Positions 1-5,823 of a stretch of DNA of 7,763 nt are shown here, piece after piece. Positions within the stretch are counted from its first letter, which is position 1; every line of letters begins with the position of its first letter. The translations under genes and the position numbers were made by a program. The notes under the pieces were generated by a model, which was not told the origin of the DNA, searched no databases, and worked only from the letters and a program-made list of their open reading frames with translations. Source of the stretch: an uncultured Clostridia bacterium (GTDB taxonomy: Bacteria > Bacillota > Clostridia > Peptostreptococcales > Anaerovoracaceae); the NCBI GenBank assembly GCA_934277655.1, contig CAKQVC010000084.1:1-7763 (forward strand), written 5' to 3'.

Positions 1-801
1 ATGTACGACTCCCAGTCCTCCGTTCATAAAGGCGACGCCTGCCAACGTGCTTGCCAGAGCCATATCTGCTCTTGCGTGCAGATTTTCTCCATCCTCTGCT
101 GCAATGCGAATGCTGCGTCCAATCAGCTCGATTGCTTTCTGTGCGAATACATCTGCTACTGGATTTTCTCTGGTCGATACATAGCTTTCAATCGCATGGG
201 TCAGTGCATCCATGCCAGTGGTTGCCGTGATAAATTTAGGCATTCCTGTCTGCAGCTCGGGATCGATGAGTGCCATCTTCGGTATCAGATATGTGCTGGT
301 TATAGACAATTTCACATTTTTCTGCTTATCTTCAATGACCGAAGCTGCTGTCATTTCGCTTCCGCTTCCGGCAGTTGTCGGAACTGCGATAAGCGGCAGG
401 CCCGGCTTTGTGACTGTTTTACTTCCTCCGAACAGATAGTCTCTGCAGGATCCTTCATGTGTCATCAACATACAGACTGCTTTTGCCGTATCGATAGGGC
501 TTCCGCCTCCGACTGCAATGACCACATCAGCCTCACTTTTTCTCAGGACTTCAGCAATCCTGTCGATATCTTCTACCGCCGGTTCCGGTACCGCTTCTGC
601 AAAGACCTCCCATGGCACGCTTTCCTCTGTCAGAGCTGCTGTGATCTTTTCTATGATTCCGGACTTACCGATATGCCGACCCGTTAATATAAAAGCTTTT
701 TGAAAATTCATCTCTTCTTTTAAGATTTTGCCAAGCTGTCTGTGGATTCCGATTCCGAAGCGGATCCCCGCTGGCATTGAAAAAGAAAAGTTATTCATCA
801 T
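1..801 (-). CDS. Iron-containing alcohol dehydrogenase, N-terminal 267 residues (3' end outside window)
   Basis: This is an NAD(P)-dependent group III (iron-containing) alcohol dehydrogenase, which interconverts alcohols and aldehydes or ketones in the cytoplasm during fermentation. I read 267 codons without a stop. Visible motifs are the nucleotide-binding GGGSPIDTAKA at residues 98-108, PTTAGSGSE at 141-149, and TGMDALTHAIE at 196-206, with D198 and H202 as the first two metal ligands. The fragment ends at GLGVVH, where H267 matches the third ligand; the fourth ligand and about 120 residues lie beyond the window edge. The start is the first of two tandem ATGs (801 or 798), behind an AAGGGG ribosome binding site at 807-812. 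The gene is monocistronic on its 5' side, separated from the HAD gene by a terminator, and has a probable sigma-54 promoter. Substrate (butanol, propanediol, lactaldehyde or other) cannot be told from this part, so no symbol is given. Confidence 0.93.
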   Translation of the reverse strand, partial: MMNNFSFSMPAGIRFGIGIHRQLGKILKEEMNFQKAFILTGRHIGKSGIIEKITAALTEESVPWEVFAEAVPEPAVEDIDRIAEVLRKSEADVVIAVGGGSPIDTAKAVCMLMTHEGSCRDYLFGGSKTVTKPGLPLIAVPTTAGSGSEMTAASVIEDKQKNVKLSITSTYLIPKMALIDPELQTGMPKFITATTGMDALTHAIESYVSTRENPVADVFAQKAIELIGRSIRIAAEDGENLHARADMALASTLAGVAFMNGGLGVVH

Positions 802-841
802 TTTCGCCCCTTTCATTTTTCTGTATGTATATTCATACAAT

Positions 842-858
842 TACAAGAATCGTGCCAA
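842..858 (-). promoter_or_regulatory. Probable sigma-54 (-24/-12) promoter of the alcohol dehydrogenase
   Basis: On the minus strand the sequence is TTGGCACGATTCTTGTA. Against the sigma-54 consensus YTGGCACGRNNNTTGCW every specified base agrees except one: the C of the -12 GC is T. The GG (856-855) to G (844) spacing is the required ten bases. The predicted start near 831 gives a leader of about 30 bases that includes the ribosome binding site. The one mismatch falls in a nearly invariant dinucleotide, so activity is likely but not certain. No convincing sigma-A promoter was seen nearby; the best alternative is TTGGCA with TATGAA at a short 15-base spacing. Confidence 0.65.
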
Positions 859-944
859 AACTTTTTCACATTAAAGCATTTGCGTATTTTCAACGTTTTT
901 CGTCATTTTTTGTTTCTAATACACAATATTGCGGTGCGTTTTTG

Positions 945-956
945 TGCAAATTTGCA
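945..956. promoter_or_regulatory. Palindromic operator or enhancer site, proximal copy
   Basis: TGCAAATTTGCA is a perfect 12-base palindrome of form TGCAA-N2-TTGCA. Its centre lies about 120 bases upstream of the predicted sigma-54 start, where bacterial enhancer-binding proteins usually bind. The flanks (TTGTG on the left, CATAA on the right) also approach the redox repressor Rex consensus TTGTG-N8-CACAA with one mismatch, so Rex is a competing explanation for this copy. Confidence 0.55.
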
Positions 957-973
957 TAATTTTTATCTTATAG

Positions 974-987
974 ATGCAACGTTGCAT
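974..987. promoter_or_regulatory. Palindromic operator or enhancer site, distal copy
   Basis: ATGCAACGTTGCAT is a perfect 14-base palindrome whose inner 12 bases have the same TGCAA-N2-TTGCA form as the copy at 945-956. The two centres (950.5 and 980.5) are exactly 30 bases apart, close to three helical turns, so two dimers would bind the same DNA face. The CG centre also resembles LacI-family operators, but the arms do not fit the CcpA cre consensus. Confidence 0.55.
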
Positions 988-1070
988 ATCCTTTTCCACT
1001 TATGGATCCTAATGTTATACTCTGTCGTTATCATGCATAGTACCAGGTCTTATTTTTTTCAAAAAAAAAT

Positions 1071-1104
1071 AACCCTTCTGCTGTTTTCATACAGCAAAAG
1101 GGTT
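1071..1104 (-). terminator. Intrinsic terminator after the HAD phosphatase gene, probably bidirectional
   Basis: AACCCTT (1071-1077) and TGCTGT (1079-1084) pair with ACAGCA (1091-1096) and AAGGGTT (1098-1104) across one C/A mismatch, with a six-base loop. On the minus strand the stem is followed by ATTTTTTTTT (nine consecutive T from 1069 down to 1061). On the plus strand it is followed by a run of T to 1108. It lies about 80 bases beyond the HAD stop codon and separates that gene from the alcohol dehydrogenase promoter region. Confidence 0.88.
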
Positions 1105-1186
1105 TTTTCCTTTATCGTTGTATCTGTTTCCTTTTTTACGATTTATTCTTATCTTCGCTTTTTCGAATCCTGCTTTTTACCCATAT

Positions 1187-1969
1187 TCAAGCCTCTGTTG
1201 CCGGAATATCCCCGACTCCGTTCAGGATCAGTCTCGGTCTGTAAGGGAAGTTATCAATCTCTTCTCTTGAAGTAACCCCGGAAAGTACCAGAATCGGGTC
1301 CAGTCCGCTTTCGACTCCGCCCACAATATCTGTATCCATACGGTCTCCGATCATAGCCGCCTCTTCAGAATGTACGCCAAGCAGATTCAGACCCGTACGC
1401 ATCATCAGCGGGTTCGGCTTGCCAACGAAATATGCCTGTTTGCCGGTAGCCATTTCAATCGGAGAGATCAATGCACGACATGCCGGAATAATTCCTCTGT
1501 TTGATGGTCCCGTCATATCGAAATTTGTTCCGATCAATTTAGAACCATTTCTTACCAATGTAACAGCCTTGCAAATCGCCTCATAATTATAATTCTGGCT
1601 CTCCCCCACAATCACATAATCCGGGTCTTTATCAGTTATTGCAACTCCGCACTGGTAAAGGGCTCCTACCAGTCCCGGTTCTCCAATGACGTAAGCGCTG
1701 CAGTGATAGGTCTGCTGACTTACAAATTTTGCAGTAGCCAATGCACTGGTATAGAAATGGCTTTCGTCAATATCCAGCCCCATTGCCTGCAGCTTCAGTT
1801 TCAGTTCCAAAGGTGTCTGACCGCTGTTGTTGGTCAAAAAAAGGAAACGCTTTCCCTCTCTCTGCAGCCAGTCTACAAACTCTTTCACACCGGGAAGAAG
1901 CCGCCCTCCCCAGTATATAACACCATCCATATCGCAGATGAATCCCTTTTTTGCTCTCAATTTTTCCAT
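1187..1969 (-). CDS. HAD-IIA family sugar-phosphatase-like hydrolase (NagD/AraL type)
   Basis: A 260-residue cytoplasmic phosphatase of the haloacid dehalogenase superfamily, subclass IIA, which dephosphorylates small phosphate esters such as sugar phosphates, p-nitrophenyl phosphate or glycolate phosphate. All four HAD motifs are visible: DMDGV at 13-17 (D13 nucleophile, D15 general acid/base), FLTNNS at 44-49, the lysine in VGKPNP (K184), and GDRMDTD at 208-214 with D209 and D214 for magnesium. A cap domain lies between motifs II and III. Length is normal for the family. I chose the ATG at 1969 because an AAAGGAG lies eight bases upstream; the GTG seven codons earlier at 1990 overlaps that ribosome binding site and is unlikely to be used. 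It stands alone between two terminators. True substrate is unknown, and NagD, AraL and pyridoxal or glycolate phosphatases share these motifs, so no symbol is given. Confidence 0.92.
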   Translation of the reverse strand: MEKLRAKKGFICDMDGVIYWGGRLLPGVKEFVDWLQREGKRFLFLTNNSGQTPLELKLKLQAMGLDIDESHFYTSALATAKFVSQQTYHCSAYVIGEPGLVGALYQCGVAITDKDPDYVIVGESQNYNYEAICKAVTLVRNGSKLIGTNFDMTGPSNRGIIPACRALISPIEMATGKQAYFVGKPNPLMMRTGLNLLGVHSEEAAMIGDRMDTDIVGGVESGLDPILVLSGVTSREEIDNFPYRPRLILNGVGDIPATEA

Positions 1970-1977
1970 ATGAAGTT

Positions 1978-1984
1978 CTCCTTT
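1978..1984 (-). promoter_or_regulatory. Ribosome binding site fixing the HAD phosphatase start
   Basis: The minus strand reads AAAGGAG followed by AACTTCAT and ATG, an eight-base spacing. It lies inside the coding sequence of the longer GTG-started version, which argues for the shorter 260-residue protein. Confidence 0.75.
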
Positions 1985-2080
1985 CTTCACGTATTTCCTT
2001 TACTCTTTTTTTTATTCTCTCGTATATATTTTACTCTGTTTCAGCAGAAAGTAACGTTAAATTCAGGTAAAATCTTCATG

Positions 2081-2126
2081 AAAAATACCCGAACGCCTAG
2101 CCTGAAACGGCTCTGCTTTCGGGTAT
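2081..2126 (-). terminator. Intrinsic terminator of the DUF1292 gene
   Basis: On the minus strand a nine-base stem, ATACCCGAA (2126-2118) with TTCGGGTAT (2093-2085), closes a 24-base interior containing a smaller AGCC/GGCT hairpin. It is followed by TTTT. It lies about 35 bases past the DUF1292 stop. The branched loop is longer than usual, but the stem and U tail fit termination. Confidence 0.8.
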
Positions 2127-2159
2127 CCACATCACATCACAAAATTTTTATATCTGTGC

Positions 2160-2435
2160 TTATTCTTCTTCTGCCATGATAGCATCAAACTCAGCTACAG
2201 CAGCTTCAAATTCAGCGTCATCCTCGATGTCAACCAGTTCAAATTCGTCATCGCCGACTTCTTTATAGCCGTAGATATAAACATCATCAGAATCATCGTC
2301 CGGAATTAATGCGATATATTCTTTTCCTGCATGTTCAAACACGCCCATAATCTCACATTCTAATTCAACACCATCGTCAAATTCCAGTGTGATCACATCA
2401 ACTTCTTCTTCCATGTTTTTCTTTTCGTCTGTCAT
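2160..2435 (-). CDS. DUF1292 family protein (YrzB-like), small acidic
   Basis: A 91-residue protein of the DUF1292 family, common in Bacillota and without an established biochemical role. The typical core is visible: ITLEFDDGVELECEIMGVFE (15-34), then a segment with KEYIALIP (38-45), the acidic turn PDDDSDD and VYIYGYKE, ending in a very acidic tail. Over a third of all residues are Asp or Glu. No signal peptide or membrane segment is present, so it should be cytoplasmic. The start at 2435 has GGAGG eight bases upstream; the Met at residue 8 has no such site. It has its own probable promoter overlapping the end of uvrC and its own terminator, so it is likely transcribed mainly as a single gene. 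In other Bacillota relatives neighbour ruvX/yrrK or fur-like genes, which is not the case here. Family assignment is firm; function is unknown. Confidence 0.9.
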   Translation of the reverse strand: MTDEKKNMEEEVDVITLEFDDGVELECEIMGVFEHAGKEYIALIPDDDSDDVYIYGYKEVGDDEFELVDIEDDAEFEAAVAEFDAIMAEEE

Positions 2436-2487
2436 TTTTTATTCCTCCGTTCATAAGAGCCGGGATTTTCCCCTCATAGATAATATT

Positions 2488-2516
2488 AATATACCATAAA
2501 ACAGGGTTTCAGGCAA
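2488..2516 (-). promoter_or_regulatory. Probable sigma-A promoter of the DUF1292 gene
   Basis: On the minus strand TTGCCT (2516-2511) is followed after 17 bases by TATATT (2493-2488), a good -35/-10 pair with ideal spacing. The -35 box overlaps the last codons and stop of uvrC. It leaves a leader of roughly 45 bases before the ribosome binding site and ATG. Confidence 0.5.
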
Positions 2517-4356
2517 CAGGAAAATTTTTTTCTTGTTTAAAATAAGCGCGTATAGACTCTGCATTTTTTTCGGTAATTCCCGGTACCTCCATCAGCTGCT
2601 GGATATCTGCCTTTTTGATATCATCAATTGACTGAAAATGGCTGAGCAGTGCATTTCGTTTAACCGGACCGATACCCTGAATATGATCCAGAACTGATGT
2701 AATGGAATTCCGGTTATGCAAGCTTCGATGGTATTCGATCGCAAACCGGTGTACTTCTTCCTGAATGGTTCCGCAGTATTGGAACAACAGCGGATTCTCC
2801 CGCAGCAGATATTCCTGCCCGTTTCCATTTACAAGTGCTCTGGTCCGGTGGCTGTCATCTTTTGCCATGCCTAAGACTGGTATGGAAAATCCCATGGCAA
2901 CCAGGACTTTTTCTGCAGAGGTTACCTGCCCCTGTCCGCCGTCCATCAAAATCAGATCTGGCAGATTTCGAAAACCCGGATCGTCTGCTTTCGCACGTTT
3001 GAACCGGCGATACAGCATTTCCTGCAGACTACCGTAATCATTCGCTCCTTCCACCGTCTTGATCTTAAAACGCCGGTAGTCTTTGCGCACGGGTTTCAGG
3101 TTACGAAACACGACCATCGCCCCCACGGTATCCACTCCGTTTGTATTCGAAATATCGTAAGATTCTACCCTGTAAAACTCCTTTTCGATCCCAAGCAGGC
3201 GTTTCATGGCATCCCGTAATGCATCTTCTTTTTCTTTTGCTGCTGCAACCTTGACTTCCAGCGTCTTGGACATTTCTACTACATCACGTCTTGCCAGATC
3301 CAGAAGTGCGCGTTTATCACCCTTCTGCGGTGTAAAAATCCGGACCTTGCGTCCTTCTCCCAGACTTTCCAGATACTTTTCTATCAGTTTTGCATCTTCC
3401 AACGGTTCCGACACTACAATTTCCCGAGGCACAGCCGCCCACATGCTGTAATACTGCTTGATAAATTCACCAGTCAAAGACTGGTAGTCATCTTCGCCTT
3501 CTGCCTGCATGTTGAACGTTTCTCTGCCGATCAGCTTGCCACCTCTGACAGGAAATACGACAACAGATGCATTTTCGCCTTTTCCGACCGGAAGCACCAT
3601 GTCAAAGTCACTTCCCCCTACCACCGTCACACGCTGTTTTTCATCCAGTGCCTTGATGGAAAGGATATAATCCCGATACGTAGCAGCTTCCTCAAACTGC
3701 AGGTTTTCGGAAGCCTTCTCCATTTTAGCAGTCAGCTCATCCAGGATTGATTTCTGTTTTCCGCTCAAAAACTGCAGAACCTTATCAATTTCCCTGCCAT
3801 ATTCCTCACGGCTGACATTACCGGTACAGATGCCCCTGCAGTCGTTGATATGATAGTTCAAGCACGGCTTATATCCCGTCGGGAAACTTTTCGCTGAACA
3901 TCGCTTCAAAACAAATATCTTATTCAGCAGTTCGATTGTCATATTGACAGCCCCGGCATCGCTGTATGGTCCGAAATAACGGCTGCCATCCTTTTCGATC
4001 AGACGTGTTTTCAGTACACGTGGATAATCGTCCTGCATGGTAACTTTGATGTAAGGGTAGGTCTTATCGTCACGCAGGAGAACATTGTACTTGGGTGCAT
4101 ATTTCTTTATCAGATTGCACTCCAAAATCAAGGCTTCCATTTCGGTCTGGCAGGTAATGTATTCAAATTCCGCAATATGCGCCACCATAGCACGTACTTT
4201 CGGGCTCTGATTTGCAGAACTTTGAAAATATTGGCGTACGCGGTTTCGCAGAGAAATTGCTTTGCCTACATAAATAACCTGCCCAAGTTTATCCTTATGC
4301 ATATAAACTCCCGGAGTATCCGGGAGTTTTTTTAAATTCTCTTTAATATCAAACAT
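2509..4356 (-). CDS. uvrC: UvrABC excinuclease subunit C
   Basis: UvrC makes the 3' and 5' incisions flanking a DNA lesion after UvrA/UvrB damage recognition in nucleotide excision repair. The protein is full length at 615 residues (E. coli 610). Domains in order: GIY-YIG nuclease (about 12-95) with GVY at 16-18, IYVGKA at 28-33, R39 and E79; a four-cysteine cluster C153, C165, C173, C177 matching the iron-sulfur ligands described for UvrC; a UVR helical hairpin that contacts UvrB (about 200-235); an RNase H-like nuclease with catalytic D401, D472 and H543; and a tandem helix-hairpin-helix end (about 557-607; GIG at 561-563, PGI at 592-594). The canonical start MFDIKENLKKLPDTPGVY supports the ATG at 4356. 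One base separates it from the stop of the preceding dacA tail, and only a weak distant AAGGAA is seen upstream, so translation is probably coupled to that reading frame. Confidence 0.98.
   Translation of the reverse strand: MFDIKENLKKLPDTPGVYMHKDKLGQVIYVGKAISLRNRVRQYFQSSANQSPKVRAMVAHIAEFEYITCQTEMEALILECNLIKKYAPKYNVLLRDDKTYPYIKVTMQDDYPRVLKTRLIEKDGSRYFGPYSDAGAVNMTIELLNKIFVLKRCSAKSFPTGYKPCLNYHINDCRGICTGNVSREEYGREIDKVLQFLSGKQKSILDELTAKMEKASENLQFEEAATYRDYILSIKALDEKQRVTVVGGSDFDMVLPVGKGENASVVVFPVRGGKLIGRETFNMQAEGEDDYQSLTGEFIKQYYSMWAAVPREIVVSEPLEDAKLIEKYLESLGEGRKVRIFTPQKGDKRALLDLARRDVVEMSKTLEVKVAAAKEKEDALRDAMKRLLGIEKEFYRVESYDISNTNGVDTVGAMVVFRNLKPVRKDYRRFKIKTVEGANDYGSLQEMLYRRFKRAKADDPGFRNLPDLILMDGGQGQVTSAEKVLVAMGFSIPVLGMAKDDSHRTRALVNGNGQEYLLRENPLLFQYCGTIQEEVHRFAIEYHRSLHNRNSITSVLDHIQGIGPVKRNALLSHFQSIDDIKKADIQQLMEVPGITEKNAESIRAYFKQEKNFPVA
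4305..4333 (+). terminator. Terminator-shaped hairpin antisense to the start of uvrC
   Basis: AAACTCCCGG (4305-4314) and CCGGGAGTTT (4320-4329) form a perfect ten-base stem with a five-base loop, followed on the plus strand by T to 4333 (seven T in all from 4327). It has the form of an intrinsic terminator for antisense transcription. It lies inside uvrC codons for the conserved KLPDTPGVY, so protein constraint may have produced it by chance. Confidence 0.4.
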
Positions 4357-4357
4357 G

Positions 4358-4609
4358 TTAATATGGCCAGTTCCTTTGTCGTGTGTCTCTTTCCCGTTCT
4401 ATCTGCTGACGGGCCAGCTCACGGAGTTTTGCCTGACGGGCCAGCTTTCTCTTCTTCTTATTTGAGACCCGCATCGCTGCAATAAACACAGAGAAGCCGA
4501 GAATTAAGACGATTACCAGAAGAAGAACAACCGTTTGGAAATTTGTAATCCCCACAGGGGATAGAAACCAACCTTCTTCCACATCAGCCGATGCACGCAG
4601 GTTGATACA
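4358..4609 (-). pseudogene. Displaced C-terminal membrane anchor of the dacA carboxypeptidase (-1 frame)
   Basis: This reading frame, -1 relative to the upstream dacA, carries the stretch INLRASADVEEGWF, then one strong membrane helix (VVLLLVIVLILGFSVFIAAM) and a strongly basic, Arg/Lys/Gln-rich cytoplasmic tail ending NWPY and TAA one base before uvrC. A 74-codon open frame starting at GTG 4582 could be called here, but that GTG has no ribosome binding site. The sequence is what a class A carboxypeptidase would need after its C-terminal beta domain: a membrane anchor. I therefore read it as the 3' part of dacA separated by an indel near 4595-4615, not as an independent gene. If the shift is an assembly error, the true gene is 4358-5703 with about 448 residues. 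It could be translated by reinitiation, but nothing in the sequence favours that. Confidence 0.7.
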
Positions 4610-5703
4610 GGATCGTCTGCCAGATAAATGGTTACCGTTCCTACTTTCTGACCTTTTTTTATCGGCGCCTTCAAGTCGCTCAGGTACTTTGTTTTCGTGG
4701 ATACCAATGATGCCGATGCACCTTCTGGAAGATTGATAAATCCTTCGATCGCACTAACAGCTTCGACCCGGTTGGTTGCTCCGCCTTTCAGCTTTGCTTC
4801 TCCAAAAACAGCACCTTTTTTAAATACCGTATACTTGTTAAGCGTCTGCTTCGCATAATTGAGCAGCCTTCTCACGTCATTAAACCGATTCTGAAGGGTG
4901 GAATCCATGATGACCGCATAGACCTGAAATCCGTCAATATCGCAAAGCACAACCATCGTCGTTCTCTGGTCGTTGGTGGTTCCCGTCTTTCCTGCAATGA
5001 CGCCATCATATTCCTCGACCTTTACCGGTCCGGACGGAAGATCAACCGTGCCGCCTTTTAACAGTAAATTCGTAGTTTTCAGTTTGACCTGTCCAGGCTT
5101 ATTGGTTGCAGGAACTGTATATTCTGCGGTCCCTGCAATGGCCCTGATGTCCTTGTTCGCAAAAGCTGCCTTTGCAATTTTCGCTACATCTCTGGCGCAG
5201 GAATACTGATTGTTGCTGTAGACGCCACTGGCATTGGTAAAATGCGTGTTCGTGCATCCCAGCTTTTTCGCTTTCGCATTCATTTTCTTCGCAAATGCTT
5301 TTTGCGTGCCTGAAACAGCCAGTCCCAGGGCTTTTGCTGCATCATTGGCTGATGCAAGCAATGCACCGTAAACTAAGTCTCTGACCTTGATTTTTTCTCC
5401 TGCATAGACAAATGTGTCGGATTTTATTACCTGGGTAGCCTCCGCATCCACGGTAACCTCAGCATCCAGTCCCAGCTCCTCGACTGCGATCAGGCAGGTC
5501 ATCAGCTTGGTTATGCTGGCGATATTATCTTTTTTATCTGCATTGTCTTCCCACAGCACCTCATCTGTTGTTGCACAGTACAGGTAGGAAGCGCCCGCCG
5601 TAAGATTCGGTTCCGACGCTCCAAATGCAACAGAAGTAAGTGAAGACATCGTTAGTGTAACTACCATCATCAGACTGATGGCAATACGTCCCAATTTCTT
5701 CAT
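4513..5703 (-). CDS. dacA: D-alanyl-D-alanine carboxypeptidase (DacA/PBP5-like), frameshifted near its 3' end
   Basis: A penicillin-binding DD-carboxypeptidase that removes the terminal D-Ala from peptidoglycan pentapeptides outside the membrane. Residues 1-29 form a signal peptide (MKK, hydrophobic core, cleavage near A26-A29). All peptidase S11 motifs are present: S63-I-T-K66 (nucleophile S63), S118-A-N120 and K239-T-G241. A PBP5 C-terminal beta domain follows (about 293-363), ending GTVTIYLADD. After about residue 366 the frame gives an unrelated tail of about 30 residues without an anchor, ending FFFW at 4513, while the membrane helix continues in the -1 frame (4358-4609). As written the product would be a 396-residue secreted enzyme not held at the membrane by a C-terminal helix. 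The start at 5703 has AAAGGAT five bases upstream. It is co-oriented with uvrC downstream. Family assignment is firm; the state of the 3' end is uncertain. Confidence 0.88.
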   Translation of the reverse strand: MKKLGRIAISLMMVVTLTMSSLTSVAFGASEPNLTAGASYLYCATTDEVLWEDNADKKDNIASITKLMTCLIAVEELGLDAEVTVDAEATQVIKSDTFVYAGEKIKVRDLVYGALLASANDAAKALGLAVSGTQKAFAKKMNAKAKKLGCTNTHFTNASGVYSNNQYSCARDVAKIAKAAFANKDIRAIAGTAEYTVPATNKPGQVKLKTTNLLLKGGTVDLPSGPVKVEEYDGVIAGKTGTTNDQRTTMVVLCDIDGFQVYAVIMDSTLQNRFNDVRRLLNYAKQTLNKYTVFKKGAVFGEAKLKGGATNRVEAVSAIEGFINLPEGASASLVSTKTKYLSDLKAPIKKGQKVGTVTIYLADDPVSTCVHRLMWKKVGFYPLWGLQISKRLFFFW

Positions 5704-5740
5704 ATCTTATCCTTTTCGTTATTCTCTGTGATAATGTAAG

Positions 5741-5773
5741 TTTGCGGAAACAGCTTCCAGCCGTTTCCGCAAA
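5741..5773. repeat. Long inverted repeat between the phosphomutase gene and dacA
   Basis: TTTGCGGAAAC (5741-5751) and GTTTCCGCAAA (5763-5773) are a perfect 11-base inverted repeat. The interior adds up to four more pairs, including one wobble, leaving a three-base loop. Neither strand has a T run after the stem, so it is not a standard intrinsic terminator. It ends about 40 bases upstream of the dacA start, in the probable leader of dacA. A further copy of TTCCGCAA lies at 5815-5822, right after the phosphomutase stop, and could pair with the left arm instead. Confidence 0.7.
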
Positions 5774-5823
5774 ATGTGAAATCATTAATCGTTTCTGTTT
5801 TTTATTGATGAAGCTTCCGCAAT

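Noticed and set aside
1..687. Long plus-strand open frame of 228 codons
   Set aside because: It is Cys-rich with no family resemblance and lies opposite the alcohol dehydrogenase, whose motifs are unmistakable on the minus strand.
830..860. Sigma-A promoter TTGGCA with TATGAA for the alcohol dehydrogenase
   Set aside because: The spacing is only 15 bases and the -10 is poor; the sigma-54 reading of the same DNA fits far better.
974..987. CcpA catabolite-repression (cre) site
   Set aside because: The CG centre fits, but the arms do not match TGWNANCGNTNWCA.
1153..1186. Eleven-codon open frame after the HAD stop (starts ATG GGT AAA)
   Set aside because: It is too short, basic and low in complexity, and has no ribosome binding site; probably just spacer before the terminator.
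880..1275. Plus-strand open frame of 131 codons across the intergenic region
   Set aside because: It has a Phe/Ser-rich low-complexity translation of AT-rich DNA, runs through the terminator hairpin, and has no clear ribosome binding site.
1187..1990. GTG start at 1990 for the HAD phosphatase
   Set aside because: The good ribosome binding site is downstream of that GTG and positioned for the ATG at 1969.
4358..4582. Independent small membrane protein gene of 74 codons starting at GTG
   Set aside because: There is no ribosome binding site, it overlaps dacA by 70 bases, and its content is the anchor the carboxypeptidase lacks. Treated as a displaced dacA end.
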